A DNA stretch of 64,000 bases from Chitinophagaceae bacterium (GCA_024508725.1 JANINS010000002.1:247481-311480); one strand, 5' to 3'. Counted from the stretch's first letter, positions 9,134 to 18,544 are shown. Program-made: numbers and translations. The notes: generated by a model not told the origin, from the sequence alone.

Positions 9134-10684
9134 ATGAACATACAAAAGATAAAGACCTTAGGAGAATTGAGGAAGTCAGGTTATAAAAGTCTGCCGATAA
9201 AAGATGAGATCAGGAAAAATTTGATTGAGAAGATCAAAGAAAATGAAAACCCTTTTACGGGTATCATTGGTTATGAAGACACGGTTATTCCTGATACAGA
9301 AAGAGCATTGCTCAGCCGACATAATATTTTGTTTCTGGGTTTACGAGGACAGGCAAAAACAAGAATGGCAAGGCAAATGACACAGTTGCTGGATGAGTAT
9401 ATTCCGGTGATCGCAGGAAGTGAAGTAAATGATGATCCTTTTAACCCGTTAAGCAAGTTTGGTAAAGATGCGATTGCAGAACATGGAGATGAAACTCCGA
9501 TTCAATGGTTGCATCGAAGTGAACGTTATGGAGAAAAGCTGGCTACACCGGATGTGAGTGTGGCTGATCTTATCGGTGATATAGACCCCATCAAAGCTGC
9601 TAATCTGCGTTTGAGTTTTGCCGATGAAAGAGTGATCCATTACGGTATTATTCCAAGAAGCAACAGAAGCATTTTCGTGATCAACGAGATACCAGATCTG
9701 CAGGCCAGAATACAGGTTGCTCTCTTTAATATTTTAGAGGAAGGTGACATACAGATCCGTGGCTTCAAACTACGAATGCCTTTGGATATTATGTTCGTGT
9801 TTACTGCAAACCCTGAAGATTATACCAATCGTGGAAGTATCGTCACTCCATTGAAAGATAGAATTCAGAGTCAGATATTAACGCACTATCCAAAAGATAT
9901 AGAAACATCACTTTCTATTACCGAACAGGAAGCAAACATCCTGGATGAACAAAAGCAAAAAGTTCAGATGAATGACCTGGTTAAAAGGTTATTGGAGAAT
10001 GTAGCTTTTGAAGCAAGAAGCAATGAATATGTTGACAAGAAAAGCGGTGTGAGTGCAAGGCTCACCATCGCTGCTTATGAAAATGCGATCAGCAGTGCAG
10101 AAAGAAGAGCGATCAGGTTTGGTGAAAAGCAAACACAGGTTTGGATCAGTGATCTTGTTGGTGTAATACCTTCTATAACCGGTAAAATTGAACTGGTGTA
10201 TGAAGGTGAACAGGAAGGTCCATACCAGGTTGCCGTAAACTTGTTGGATAAATCGATCCGTTCACAGTTTGTTCAATACTTTCCAAATCCGGAAGCTGGT
10301 AAAAAGAAACGGAATACAGGCAAAGCATCTCAGCAGGAGAAAGCAGAAGAAAATCCTTATAAATCGATCACCCGTTGGTTTGATGCAGGAAACCATCTCG
10401 ACCTGATGGTGGATATGACCGATGCTGATAAAGTTGCTGCTTTGTATAAAGTGGATGGGCTACATGCTTTCGTGAAGAAATATTACTCAAAAGCAAATGA
10501 ATCTGAGACTACTTTATTGATGGAATTTGTATTGCATGGATTGGCAGCCTATTCAATGATCAGCAAGAGAACAATAGAAGGAAAGATAGAATTTAAAGAC
10601 CTGGTGGGCAGTATGATGAATTTTGGTGCGATGAATTTTAGCGAAGAAGAGGATGATGATTTTAATGAAGATGATTATCGATAA
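9134..10684 (+). CDS. MoxR/chelatase-like AAA ATPase
   Basis: The 516-residue cytosolic ATPase has a P-loop in LFLGLRGQAKTRMARQM (about residues 64-80). The Walker B/sensor region is FVINEIPDLQARIQVALFN (about 177-195), followed by IMFVFTANPEDYTNRGSIV and LKDR. This layout matches the magnesium-chelatase ChlI/MoxR branch of AAA+. The P-loop is unusual: the glycine normally before the lysine is alanine (GQAKT). The C-terminus is strongly acidic (EEEDDDFNEDD). It lies 77 bp after the VWA gene, from which it is separated by a repeat copy, and ends at a 14-bp stem terminator. Its likely job is ATP-driven remodelling together with the VWA protein; the substrate is unknown. Confidence 0.88.
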   Translation: MNIQKIKTLGELRKSGYKSLPIKDEIRKNLIEKIKENENPFTGIIGYEDTVIPDTERALLSRHNILFLGLRGQAKTRMARQMTQLLDEYIPVIAGSEVNDDPFNPLSKFGKDAIAEHGDETPIQWLHRSERYGEKLATPDVSVADLIGDIDPIKAANLRLSFADERVIHYGIIPRSNRSIFVINEIPDLQARIQVALFNILEEGDIQIRGFKLRMPLDIMFVFTANPEDYTNRGSIVTPLKDRIQSQILTHYPKDIETSLSITEQEANILDEQKQKVQMNDLVKRLLENVAFEARSNEYVDKKSGVSARLTIAAYENAISSAERRAIRFGEKQTQVWISDLVGVIPSITGKIELVYEGEQEGPYQVAVNLLDKSIRSQFVQYFPNPEAGKKKRNTGKASQQEKAEENPYKSITRWFDAGNHLDLMVDMTDADKVAALYKVDGLHAFVKKYYSKANESETTLLMEFVLHGLAAYSMISKRTIEGKIEFKDLVGSMMNFGAMNFSEEEDDDFNEDDYR

Positions 10685-10720
10685 TAAGAACGGCGACCAT
10701 CGGTCGCCGTTCTTATTTAT
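10684..10720. terminator. Bidirectional intrinsic terminator
   Basis: A perfect 14-bp stem (10684-10697 with 10703-10716, centred on CGGCGAC/GTCGCCG) with a 5-nt loop sits between the convergent AAA gene and the gene at 10737. A/T runs on both sides make it usable in either direction. Confidence 0.9.
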
Positions 10721-10736
10721 GTCTTATAAATTAAAA

Positions 10737-11198
10737 TCAGAACTTGTAGCCAAATGAAACACCTCCATAGTAAGGAATAAAAAATCTCTCTCCAAATACG
10801 GGGCTTACGAAAGCTCTAAATGTAAAACCTCCTTCCTTCGGCTGAAGCCTGTATCCAAACAAAACATGGCCAAAAGTGGATGAAAAATTCCCACTGGAAT
10901 TGCTTTCAAAAATGGGTGTAACGCCAGCTCCCAACTCAAAATAATTTTTTTGATCTTTTCCTATCAGGTAATTCAAGCCAATTGGTACAAATACTGCACC
11001 TTCTCCATCAATGCTAAATCCACCGAACCCTATTCTTCCTCCAATACCATCTTGTCTGTTACTAAAACGGGTATCAAAATTAAATGAAGCTAAGCCCGGT
11101 CCACCTAATTCTACATAAACAGATTTTGCTCCTGTCTGTGAATTAGCGATAAATGATGTACAAAATAAAATTGCAGTGAGAATAAGGGTTTTCTTCAT
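10737..11198 (-). CDS. Secreted/outer-membrane hypothetical protein (153 aa)
   Basis: The protein starts MKKTLILTAILFCTSFIANSQ, a clear signal peptide. It continues as alternating polar/hydrophobic beta strands (VYVELGGPGLASFNFDTRF, GIGGRIGFGG, FGHVLFGYRLQP) and ends in an aromatic residue (GGVSFGYKF). This is typical of small eight-strand outer-membrane beta-barrels in Bacteroidota. No enzyme motif is present. It is a single gene, convergent with the AAA operon and 56 bp downstream of murB, so it could be read from the murB message. Confidence 0.75.
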   Translation of the reverse strand: MKKTLILTAILFCTSFIANSQTGAKSVYVELGGPGLASFNFDTRFSNRQDGIGGRIGFGGFSIDGEGAVFVPIGLNYLIGKDQKNYFELGAGVTPIFESNSSGNFSSTFGHVLFGYRLQPKEGGFTFRAFVSPVFGERFFIPYYGGVSFGYKF

Positions 11199-11254
11199 GA
11201 TCTGGTTTTTGGTTTAAGAGCTAAATATATCCGATTACGCTGCTACAAAATTTG

Positions 11255-12259
11255 TTAAATGATGTTAACCTCTCTCTCAAGATCAATATCAAATTTTTCT
11301 TTTACGCTTGCTAGTATCTCAGAAGATAGATCAAATATTTCTTTGCCTGATGCATTTCCATAATTCACCAAAACCAATGCTTGTTTTGCGTGGCATCCTG
11401 CATCACCTTTTCTTACACCCTTCCAACCAAGATTTTCAATAAGCCAGCCTGCAGGAATTTTTATATGTGTATCACTAACATTATAAAATGGTATTGATGG
11501 ATCAATAGCCTGTAATCTTTTTAATTCAGCTTTTGGGAGTGTAGGATTCTTAAAAAAACTTCCTGCATTACCGATCTGTTTTGGATCAGGGAGTTTTGAT
11601 GAACGAATGTTGATCACAGCCTGAGATATTGCCTGGATGCTGAGTTCTTTCACACCCATATTTTGCAACTCCTGTTCTATCGCTCCATACGATGTGTTGA
11701 ACACAGGAATTTTATTTAAACGGTAAGTCACATTTAATATCACAAACTTATTCTTGTATTTTCTCTTGAAAACACTTTCACGATATCCAAACTCACACGC
11801 CGAAGCAGAGAAAGCTTCAACTGATCTTTCATCGATATGCAAAGCTTCTAATTCATGGAACACATCTTTGATCTCCACACCATATGCACCAATATTCTGC
11901 ATCGGGCTTGCTCCACAATTTCCTGGAATTAAACTCAGGTTCTCTAAGCCTGCATAGTTATTCTCGACACAATGCATTACGAATTGATGCCAGTTCTCAC
12001 CTGCAGATGCTTTCACATAAACATGTTCATCCGTTTCTTTTACAACTTCAATTCCTTTCAATTCGTTTTTGAGTACCAGCCCATCAAAATCTTTCGTAAA
12101 TAAAATATTACTCCCACCACCAAGAATAATCCTGTTCGTTTCAAACGATAAACCTTCCTGTAGTTCCTCTATTGTTTCAAAATTTGTAAAAGACTTTGCT
12201 TTCACATCAATTCCGAAAGTATTATAGGGCTTGAGCAATATATTTTTTTCTATTTTCAT
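11255..12259 (-). CDS. murB: UDP-N-acetylenolpyruvoylglucosamine reductase MurB
   Basis: The 334-residue protein carries the MurB/FAD-binding signatures in order: NTFGIDVKAKSF (about 14-25), ILGGGSNILF (about 45-54), IPGNCGASPMQNIGAYG (about 112-128), YRESVFK (about 158-164), the catalytic-serine segment IGNAGSFFKNP (about 227-237) and GDAGCHAKQALVLVN (about 280-294). It uses NADPH and FAD to reduce UDP-GlcNAc-enolpyruvate to UDP-MurNAc in the cytosol, the second committed step of peptidoglycan synthesis. The length matches the E. coli-type enzyme. The ATG at 12257-12259 overlaps the right end of repeat copy 4, so the leader repeat reaches the start codon itself. Confidence 0.97.
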   Translation of the reverse strand: MKIEKNILLKPYNTFGIDVKAKSFTNFETIEELQEGLSFETNRIILGGGSNILFTKDFDGLVLKNELKGIEVVKETDEHVYVKASAGENWHQFVMHCVENNYAGLENLSLIPGNCGASPMQNIGAYGVEIKDVFHELEALHIDERSVEAFSASACEFGYRESVFKRKYKNKFVILNVTYRLNKIPVFNTSYGAIEQELQNMGVKELSIQAISQAVINIRSSKLPDPKQIGNAGSFFKNPTLPKAELKRLQAIDPSIPFYNVSDTHIKIPAGWLIENLGWKGVRKGDAGCHAKQALVLVNYGNASGKEIFDLSSEILASVKEKFDIDLEREVNII

Positions 12260-12290
12260 TTAGTCGGCTTCATTACTACTATTAAACTTC

Positions 12291-12310
12291 GTTGTGTCAC
12301 TCACTTGTAC
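12291..12310 (-). repeat. Interspersed leader repeat, copy 4 (upstream of murB)
   Basis: The minus strand reads GTACAAGTGAGTGACACAAC, a variant of the core shared with copy 6. The similarity to copy 3 continues to GCCGACTAAAT, which overlaps the murB start codon. Confidence 0.78.
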
Positions 12311-12344
12311 GCTCTGTTCATTATTCTCCTTAAAATCATCTTCA

Positions 12345-14837
12345 TCACACCGGGTCAACATCAGGAATGATATTCACCTGCCTGTATCTTTTATTCGTTT
12401 GAATGATAACGATCTGTTGTTCTATTTCTTGCTTGCACCTGTCGATTAGTTGAGAATCTTTCGGCAACTTCAACAATAACTCCTGCAGATATTGTCCCCT
12501 CACTTTGTTCACTAAAGGCTCTGCCGGTCCTGAAATATAATTACCAAAACTAGCTTTCAATCCCTGTAGCATTATGTTCGCAGCTTCTTCTGCAACATGT
12601 TGCTCTTTATGTTTAAAAATGACCTGGATCAATCTTGAATAAGGAGGATAAAAGAATTGTTTCCTGTTCTCCATTTCAAAATGATACAACTTTTCGAAGT
12701 TATGTTCTCTTACAAACTGCAGCACCGGGTGAGTGTTATTGCTTACCTGCACCACAACTTTACCTTGTCCATTCTTTCTTCCTGCTCTGCCACTCACTTG
12801 CTCCATTAACTGGTAAGCTCTTTCATTCACACGGAAGTCAGTAAAATTCAGTAATCCATCTGCATCGAGAATACCAACAAGTTCCACATGTTCAAAATCA
12901 AGACCTTTTACTACCATTTGTGTGCCGACAAGAATATCAATACGCTGTTGTTCAAACAACTTGATCAATGCATCATGATCGTGTTTGCCTTTGATGCTGT
13001 CATAATCCATTCTTGATATTCTTGCTGCCGGAAATTGTTCAGCTACCATTTCTTCGATCTTCTCTGTGCCGAAATTTTTCTGGAAAAAATTATGACTGCC
13101 ACAGGCTGCACAGGTTTGTAACACAGGATAAATGCTGCCACAATAATGACAGGTGAGTTTGTTTTTCGCTTTATGATAAGTGAGTGAAACATTACAATGC
13201 TGACATTGAGGTATCCAGCCACAAACACCACAGATCAGGTAAGGAGAATAGCCTCTGCGGTTTTGAAAAAGTATCACCTGCTTTTTATCTGACAAACTTT
13301 GTTGAATGGCTTCTGTAAGCTGAGGAGTAAGTGCAACTTTCCCTTTCTGTTTTGTGGCAACTGATCTTACATCTACAAGATCAATAGCCGGCATTTCAAT
13401 TTGACCGTACCGTTCAGATAAACGAACAAGACCATATTTGTTTTGCATGCAATTGAAATAGCTTTCAATTGACGGTGTAGCACTTCCCAATAATACTTTC
13501 GCTTTGAAAAGTGATGCATAATAAATCGCTGCATCTCTTCCATTGTAACGAGGAGCAGGGTCTTGTTGTTTGAATGACGGGTCGTGTTCTTCATCAACGA
13601 TGATGAGACCAAGATCTTTGAATGGAAGAAACAAACTTGATCTTGCACCAAGCACTGCTTTCACTTCTCCGCTTTTTACTTTGTTCCATATCTCAACCCG
13701 TTCGTTTGGATTGAATTTGGAATGGTAGATCGCAATGTGACCACCAAAATGTTTCTGCAGTCTCCTGATCACCTGTGCTGTTAAAGCGATCTCGGGCAAC
13801 ATGTACAATACCTGTTTTCCCTGGCTGATAATATGTTCGATCAGCTTGATGTATATCTGTGTCTTTCCACTTGAGGTTACACCATGCAATAAGCAAACCT
13901 GTTTTTCAGAGAATACTTGCTCTACTTCGTTCAATGCGGTTTGCTGTGCTTCGGATAAAGTGAAATCGATCTTTAAGTCCTTTGGTAAACCTTTGATGCG
14001 ATCTGTTGCACGTTTTTCAACTTTCAGAATGCCCTTTTCAACCAAACCTTTCAGTTGTGCTGCTGTTGCATTTGATTTCTTTAGCAGTTCAGCTTGTGTA
14101 ACTTCTCCTTCTGTTTTCATCAAATGCAGATAGGAGAGTAGCAGTTCCATTTGCTTTGGTGCTTTATTCCAATTATTCAATAACTCCTGCAACTCATCTT
14201 CGTTGTTGTATTTGGGATGTAACAGGATATATGTTTCCTGTTTCTCCTTGTATTTTTCCTGGAGGTTTTCCCAAACATGGCAAACATTTTTCTCGATCAA
14301 TTTCTTGATCACCGGATACACATGAGCAGCATCGAGTAGTTGCTGTACTTCACTTAACCTCAATTCTTTTTTTAACTCGAGTGCTTCTGCAACAATGTAT
14401 TCTTCGTCTCCAAGATTGGTATAGTCATCACCAAAAGCTTCGTTCCAGATCAATATTGTTTCGCTGGATAGTTTAAGATTCGCAGGAACAGCGGCTTGCA
14501 TTACTTCACCTTCACTGCACATATAGTAGTGAGCCATCCATTGCCACAACAGGAGTTGTTCTTTGTAGACCAATGGTTCTGCATCAAGCACATTCAATAT
14601 TTCTTTTGGCTTAAAAGATTCAGGTTTGTCTGGAGAAACCGACTTTACAATGCCAGAATATTTTTTATTCTTTCCCAAAACAACTTCTACTCTTACACCG
14701 GGCTTAACGGTTGACTGGAACTGTTCTGGAACTTCCCATGTATAGTTTTTGGGTAATGCCAATGGAATGATCACTTCAGCATAGAGCCGATTGGCAGAAG
14801 GAGAAATAAAAAGTTCATTTTGATCTGCAGTGGTCAT
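12345..14837 (-). CDS. priA: Primosomal protein N' (replication restart helicase PriA)
   Basis: The 830-residue protein has the PriA N-terminal 3'-DNA-binding region (about 15-110), then a helicase core. The core holds Walker A GVTSSGKTQ (about 318-326), the DEEHD box (about 416-420), LGSATPS and QHxGRAGR-like VSGRAGRKNG. Between the helicase lobes lie four CxxC pairs (CGVC, CQHC, CHYC, CAAC; about 533-582) that bind the two zinc ions. It reloads the replicative helicase at stalled forks. Length and motifs are complete. The start is ATG (MTTADQNELF). It lies upstream of murB on the same strand, 85 bp away, with a repeat copy in the gap. Confidence 0.96.
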   Translation of the reverse strand: MTTADQNELFISPSANRLYAEVIIPLALPKNYTWEVPEQFQSTVKPGVRVEVVLGKNKKYSGIVKSVSPDKPESFKPKEILNVLDAEPLVYKEQLLLWQWMAHYYMCSEGEVMQAAVPANLKLSSETILIWNEAFGDDYTNLGDEEYIVAEALELKKELRLSEVQQLLDAAHVYPVIKKLIEKNVCHVWENLQEKYKEKQETYILLHPKYNNEDELQELLNNWNKAPKQMELLLSYLHLMKTEGEVTQAELLKKSNATAAQLKGLVEKGILKVEKRATDRIKGLPKDLKIDFTLSEAQQTALNEVEQVFSEKQVCLLHGVTSSGKTQIYIKLIEHIISQGKQVLYMLPEIALTAQVIRRLQKHFGGHIAIYHSKFNPNERVEIWNKVKSGEVKAVLGARSSLFLPFKDLGLIIVDEEHDPSFKQQDPAPRYNGRDAAIYYASLFKAKVLLGSATPSIESYFNCMQNKYGLVRLSERYGQIEMPAIDLVDVRSVATKQKGKVALTPQLTEAIQQSLSDKKQVILFQNRRGYSPYLICGVCGWIPQCQHCNVSLTYHKAKNKLTCHYCGSIYPVLQTCAACGSHNFFQKNFGTEKIEEMVAEQFPAARISRMDYDSIKGKHDHDALIKLFEQQRIDILVGTQMVVKGLDFEHVELVGILDADGLLNFTDFRVNERAYQLMEQVSGRAGRKNGQGKVVVQVSNNTHPVLQFVREHNFEKLYHFEMENRKQFFYPPYSRLIQVIFKHKEQHVAEEAANIMLQGLKASFGNYISGPAEPLVNKVRGQYLQELLLKLPKDSQLIDRCKQEIEQQIVIIQTNKRYRQVNIIPDVDPV

Positions 14838-14892
14838 GTTCTGGACGAAGATAAACTATGGAGCGGTAAAGAAGTTGCGTAGAATTATTGCA

Positions 14893-14912
14893 GCTGAAGA
14901 GTGCGACGCAAG
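14893..14912 (+). repeat. Interspersed leader repeat, copy 5 (opposite orientation)
   Basis: GCTGAAGAGTGCGACGCAAG on the plus strand, between the priA start and the acyltransferase stop. This is the only copy that runs against its neighbouring genes, and it is the most diverged at its ends. Confidence 0.65.
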
Positions 14913-14917
14913 TAAAG

Positions 14918-15682
14918 CTAGATCGAGGTTCTTACTCCTGGTTCATAATTCCTGTATCTTCTGAGACCTGCATCCATGCTATCGTACACTGTTTGTTTTA
15001 GCGATTTCAGATCAGCCATTGTAAGTCCGTCAACCTGTATTTCAGGTAAGTGGACCACACGATTTTTACCAGGAGTAAGGTTCAATATTCCTTTGTAATG
15101 CAATCGATCTATGGTGTCGACAAACAACAAAGGTTTGATGGGAGTTTGCATTTCAATTGCCAGGCGAAATGCACCATCGTAAAAATCTTTTAAAGGTTCC
15201 GCGGTTTCGTTGAAAGTTCCTTCAGGAAAAATGAAGATGGAGATATTTTTTTTGAGTGCGGATTTAAGTGCTCTCACACTTCTTGCCCTGGCTTCAGGAC
15301 TGCTTCTGTCGACCAGCACAACAGCGATACGATAGATCCAGCCGAATATGGGAATCTTTACCATCTCGTATTTACCCAGAATTCTTACAGGTTGATGTAT
15401 TGCTAACAACACAGGCGGAATATCCATGTACGAAATGTGATTCGCCACAAAAATGTATTGCTTTTGTTTATTATCGGGAGATTCGTAAATGTCTTTATGA
15501 ATGATGCCTGTAAGTAAATACCAAAGTCTGAAAAGAAAACTGTAGCTGCGGTACATCATGTTGCCGCCATGCTCTTTACCAAAAAAAGTACAGATGAGTG
15601 TGATCGGGAATGCAATAATCACACAAACAACAAACAACAGGAATGCATAAACAGAATATATTATTTGCAGCAATCTCATCAT
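14918..15682 (-). CDS. 1-acyl-sn-glycerol-3-phosphate acyltransferase (PlsC family)
   Basis: A PlsC-type acyltransferase of 254 residues from the chosen start. The catalytic HX4D box is NHISYMD (about residue 81 onward) and the substrate box FPEGTFNE follows about 70 residues later. The N-terminus is a hydrophobic anchor (YAFLLFVVCVIIAFPITLI). It transfers an acyl chain to lysophosphatidate or a related lipid at the inner membrane. The frame stays open to a TTG at 15718 directly after the DinB stop codon, but two adjacent ATGs (15682 and 15679) just before the hydrophobic segment are better starts. It is probably cotranscribed with the DinB gene. Confidence 0.88.
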   Translation of the reverse strand: MMRLLQIIYSVYAFLLFVVCVIIAFPITLICTFFGKEHGGNMMYRSYSFLFRLWYLLTGIIHKDIYESPDNKQKQYIFVANHISYMDIPPVLLAIHQPVRILGKYEMVKIPIFGWIYRIAVVLVDRSSPEARARSVRALKSALKKNISIFIFPEGTFNETAEPLKDFYDGAFRLAIEMQTPIKPLLFVDTIDRLHYKGILNLTPGKNRVVHLPEIQVDGLTMADLKSLKQTVYDSMDAGLRRYRNYEPGVRTSI

Positions 15683-15718
15683 CACGCTAAAGATAAGTTG
15701 TGATGGTATAGATGCCAA

Positions 15719-16228
15719 CTATAGATATCGCTCCTGCAACACCTGCATGTGGTGGATCATGTGGCCGTAAATGATAAATGCAATGGCATTCACTGTTACA
15801 GATTGATTGCTTGCAGTTCCTCTCTCAGAAAGTTGTTCATCATCGAAAGTGCTCAGCAAAATGTCTGTTGCCTTTCTAACAGCAGTGAACTCATCTTTTA
15901 TTGACTGAAATGTTCGTGCTGATGCTTTGGAAGCAGGTGTATAAGTATTCTCGTCAAAACCAGGTAAAGGTGTCTGATCCTTCCTCGCAATTCGTAAAGC
16001 CCTGTAACTAAAAATGCGTTCAGCATCTATGATGTGCAGCAACAATTCTTTTACCGTCCATTTGCCTTCAGCATAACGATGATCGGCTTTCTCTTCAGGT
16101 AAAGAAGTATAGAAGTTCAGCAACTGCTCATTGTATTTGCTCATGATTTCTGCCACAGTATTGCCTTCTGTTTTAGAAACATATGGTTCGTAACTAGCAG
16201 CGTAGTCACCTGGTTTTGGTCGTGCCAT
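15719..16228 (-). CDS. DinB family putative metal-dependent hydrolase
   Basis: The 169-residue protein is a four-helix DinB/YfiT-like protein. The probable metal-binding histidines are in ELLLHIIDAERIF (about residues 61-73) and in GHMIHHMQVLQERY near the C-terminus, the spacing seen in this superfamily. The family includes thiol-S-transferases using bacillithiol-like thiols and proteins of unknown function; the role here is not known. The protein is cytosolic and the start is ATG. It sits directly upstream of the acyltransferase with no gap and 29 bp downstream of the protease gene, all on the minus strand. Confidence 0.85.
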   Translation of the reverse strand: MARPKPGDYAASYEPYVSKTEGNTVAEIMSKYNEQLLNFYTSLPEEKADHRYAEGKWTVKELLLHIIDAERIFSYRALRIARKDQTPLPGFDENTYTPASKASARTFQSIKDEFTAVRKATDILLSTFDDEQLSERGTASNQSVTVNAIAFIIYGHMIHHMQVLQERYL

Positions 16229-16257
16229 AGCTGGTTTTTCAGCAAAGATAACAGAAC

Positions 16258-17877
16258 TTATTTCTTGTTCTTTTTTGAGAGTGCTTCGGCATATTTTACT
16301 GCTTCGTATGCATTGATGATTCCTCCACTGGAAGAGATCTCACTCAATTTTGTATCATCTTTTGAACCCGGACGATTCACAGCAACCTCAACTTTTGAAG
16401 CAGTATTCTCAATGGCTTCTTTTACCTGTTGTGCAGTAAGATTAGGAAAATAAGACCAGATCAAAGCTGCTAATCCTGAAACCACAGGAGCGGCCATGCT
16501 GGTTCCTTGTTGATTACCATATTTGTTTCCACCAGGAAGCGTAGAATATATTTTTTCGCCGGGAGCAAATACATTCACTGTTTTGTTTCCATAATTACTA
16601 AAATCTGCTACCCAATCTCCTTTAAACCTTGGATCAGTGCTGGCTCCTACAGTAATATAATTAGATGCTCTCGCTGTTGAATTGCTATAATATGGTTCGG
16701 GATAAGATGGAATTTCTTCGAGGTTTTCTCCATCATTGCCTGCAGCATGAACCAATAGTACATCATGGGCTTCTGCATATTTGATAGCATCATCCACCCA
16801 CTTTTTCTCAGGAGAAAAATCTTTTCCAAAACTCATGTTGATGATCTTTGCTCCATTGTCAACAGCATATCGAATTGCTAATGCAACATCCTTATCGTAT
16901 TCATCACCATTAGGCACTGTTCTTACCATCATTAATCTAACGTTATCTGCAACGCCATCCATTCCAATACCGTTGTTGCGAACAGCAGCAATGATACCAC
17001 TCACGTGAGTTCCATGAACAGGTCCACCACCCATTACATTGCTATTGCCATAGTACTTATCGTTGATGTCAGCATAGTTATCACCGATCACTTTTCTTAC
17101 GTCAACCGGAGGTGTTTCTTTTGCAGAGAAAGCGGCTCTTTTGCTTTCAGTGTACTCTTCCATATCGCTAATGATCTGGGTATTGGTGCTGCTGCTTTCA
17201 AATGTTAGCAATCTCATATAGCCAAGATATCCTGCTCTTGCTTGTTTCCCCTGTGAAGTAGTAGGTGTGTATTCCTGCAATTCATCAATCGTATATTCAT
17301 CTTTTTTCCAGTCTGCTTTGATGGCTTTATCATACTTTTTGATACTGCTGAGAGCGATCTCAATAAATGCAGCATTCATTTGCTCATCAGCTTTCGGAGT
17401 GATCTTCTCTGAAGCTTTCTTCCAGGTTTGATATTCTGTTTTTTCTTCTGCTGATAAAGCAGCAACATCTATTGTTTTTCCTTCGTATTTGTCTTTGTAT
17501 TTATGATAGATCCTTGCAGCTTCTGACGAAGCTTTTGATACCATCTCACCATTTTTATTTCCGAGAAAGTTCCAGCCATATACATCGTCTACATATCCAT
17601 TGCCATCATCATCCTTACCATTACCTGGAATTTCTTTCGGATTTCGCCAGAGAATTGGTTTCAGATCTTCATGTAAAGTGTCAATACCAGAATCAAGTAC
17701 GGCCACAATGATCGGCTTTGATTTTTTCCCTTTCAGATAATCGTAAGCTTTATCCAGGCTGATGCCATGCAAAGTATCTGTGGCAGCATCTTTTAAATGC
17801 CAGCCCCTGTAATCCTGAGAATATGTTATCGTAGTAAAAAGTAACGCTGCAAAAATTCCTAAACCTCTTAATTTCAT
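16258..17877 (-). CDS. Secreted subtilisin-like serine protease (S8 family)
   Basis: The 539-residue protein has the signal peptide MKLRGLGIFAALLFTTITYSQ. The S8 triad is clear: Asp in VAVLDSGIDTLHEDL (about 57-71), His in GPVHGTHVSGIIAA (about 285-298) and Ser in QQGTSMAAPVVSGLAAL (about 453-469). About 200 residues are inserted between Asp and His, helical and charged, as in many Bacteroidota S8 proteases. There is no T9SS sorting domain; the end is a lysine-rich tail, so a periplasmic or cell-bound location is likely. The ATG at 17877 is preferred over an in-frame TTG at 17919 because it starts the signal peptide. Confidence 0.92.
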   Translation of the reverse strand: MKLRGLGIFAALLFTTITYSQDYRGWHLKDAATDTLHGISLDKAYDYLKGKKSKPIIVAVLDSGIDTLHEDLKPILWRNPKEIPGNGKDDDGNGYVDDVYGWNFLGNKNGEMVSKASSEAARIYHKYKDKYEGKTIDVAALSAEEKTEYQTWKKASEKITPKADEQMNAAFIEIALSSIKKYDKAIKADWKKDEYTIDELQEYTPTTSQGKQARAGYLGYMRLLTFESSSTNTQIISDMEEYTESKRAAFSAKETPPVDVRKVIGDNYADINDKYYGNSNVMGGGPVHGTHVSGIIAAVRNNGIGMDGVADNVRLMMVRTVPNGDEYDKDVALAIRYAVDNGAKIINMSFGKDFSPEKKWVDDAIKYAEAHDVLLVHAAGNDGENLEEIPSYPEPYYSNSTARASNYITVGASTDPRFKGDWVADFSNYGNKTVNVFAPGEKIYSTLPGGNKYGNQQGTSMAAPVVSGLAALIWSYFPNLTAQQVKEAIENTASKVEVAVNRPGSKDDTKLSEISSSGGIINAYEAVKYAEALSKKNKK

Positions 17878-17987
17878 GTGGTAACGTATGATTGATACAA
17901 ATTTGAGTATTGCAAGCAATAATTGTGCTTAAAGAAAACCTTTTTGTGAATCTTTTTTGACCAGCGGTTGAATGCTATTTGGCTTTT

Positions 17988-18007
17988 GTTGTGTCACTCA
18001 CTTCAAC
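17988..18007 (-). repeat. Interspersed leader repeat, copy 6
   Basis: The minus strand reads GTTGAAGTGAGTGACACAAC, the same variant core as copy 4. It lies between the GNAT stop and the protease start, oriented with the protease gene. Confidence 0.72.
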
Positions 18008-18013
18008 ATCCTG

Positions 18014-18544
18014 TTATTTATTGAACTTTTTCGGTGCAGAAGGATCATCTGTGTGATCATTTATATTCTTTGCTAGCCAGGCAACATCATGCCATTTGCC
18101 CATCTTATAGCCAATGTTCTTATAAATACCCACATCAGTAAAACCCATCCTGGTATGAAAGGCATAACTTTTTGGGTTAGGCAACGTTATTCCGGCATAA
18201 ACATTAATAAAACCACATGCTTTTAAAATAGTGAAAAGCTCAGTGTACAATTGACTGGCTACACCAGCTTGCTGAAACGATTCGTGCACATATACAGAAC
18301 TCTCTACGCTCCATTGATAAGCTTCTCTTTCCCGATGTTTTGATGCATAAGCATAGCCTGCTATTTTGCCATTTTCTTCAGCAACAAGCCAGGGATACTT
18401 ATCTGTATAAGCGATTATTCTTCCCGTAAAATCTTCCAGACTTGGAACATTTGTTTCAAAAGTGATGGCAGTGGTCTCGATGTACGGTTTATAGATATCC
18501 AGAACAGCCTTTGCATCGGCCAATGTAATATGTCTGATATGCAT
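18014..18544 (-). CDS. GNAT family N-acetyltransferase (phosphinothricin acetyltransferase-like)
   Basis: The 176-residue GNAT protein has the family order: MHIRHITLADAKAVLDIY at the start, TTAITFETNVPSLEDF (about 27-42), WLVAEENGKIAGYAYA, then the acetyl-CoA site SSVYVHESFQQAGVASQLY (V-x-x-x-x-Q-x-x-G-V-A) and YAFHTRMGFTDVG near the end. The pattern is that of the Pat/YncA subgroup, which acetylates amino groups of small molecules such as phosphinothricin or methionine derivatives; the natural substrate is unknown. The ATG at 18544 is preferred over an in-frame GTG at 18607, since homologues begin directly with the MxIRxxTxxD segment. Confidence 0.87.
   Translation of the reverse strand: MHIRHITLADAKAVLDIYKPYIETTAITFETNVPSLEDFTGRIIAYTDKYPWLVAEENGKIAGYAYASKHREREAYQWSVESSVYVHESFQQAGVASQLYTELFTILKACGFINVYAGITLPNPKSYAFHTRMGFTDVGIYKNIGYKMGKWHDVAWLAKNINDHTDDPSAPKKFNK

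Noticed and set aside
15683-15718. TTG start for the acyltransferase, directly after the DinB stop
   Set aside because: Two ATGs at 15682/15679 precede the hydrophobic anchor and fit family N-termini better; the TTG remains possible by translational coupling.
16996-17012. ACTCACGTGAGT palindrome as a parS site
   Set aside because: It lies inside the protease coding region and does not match the TGTTYCACGTGRAACA-type consensus.
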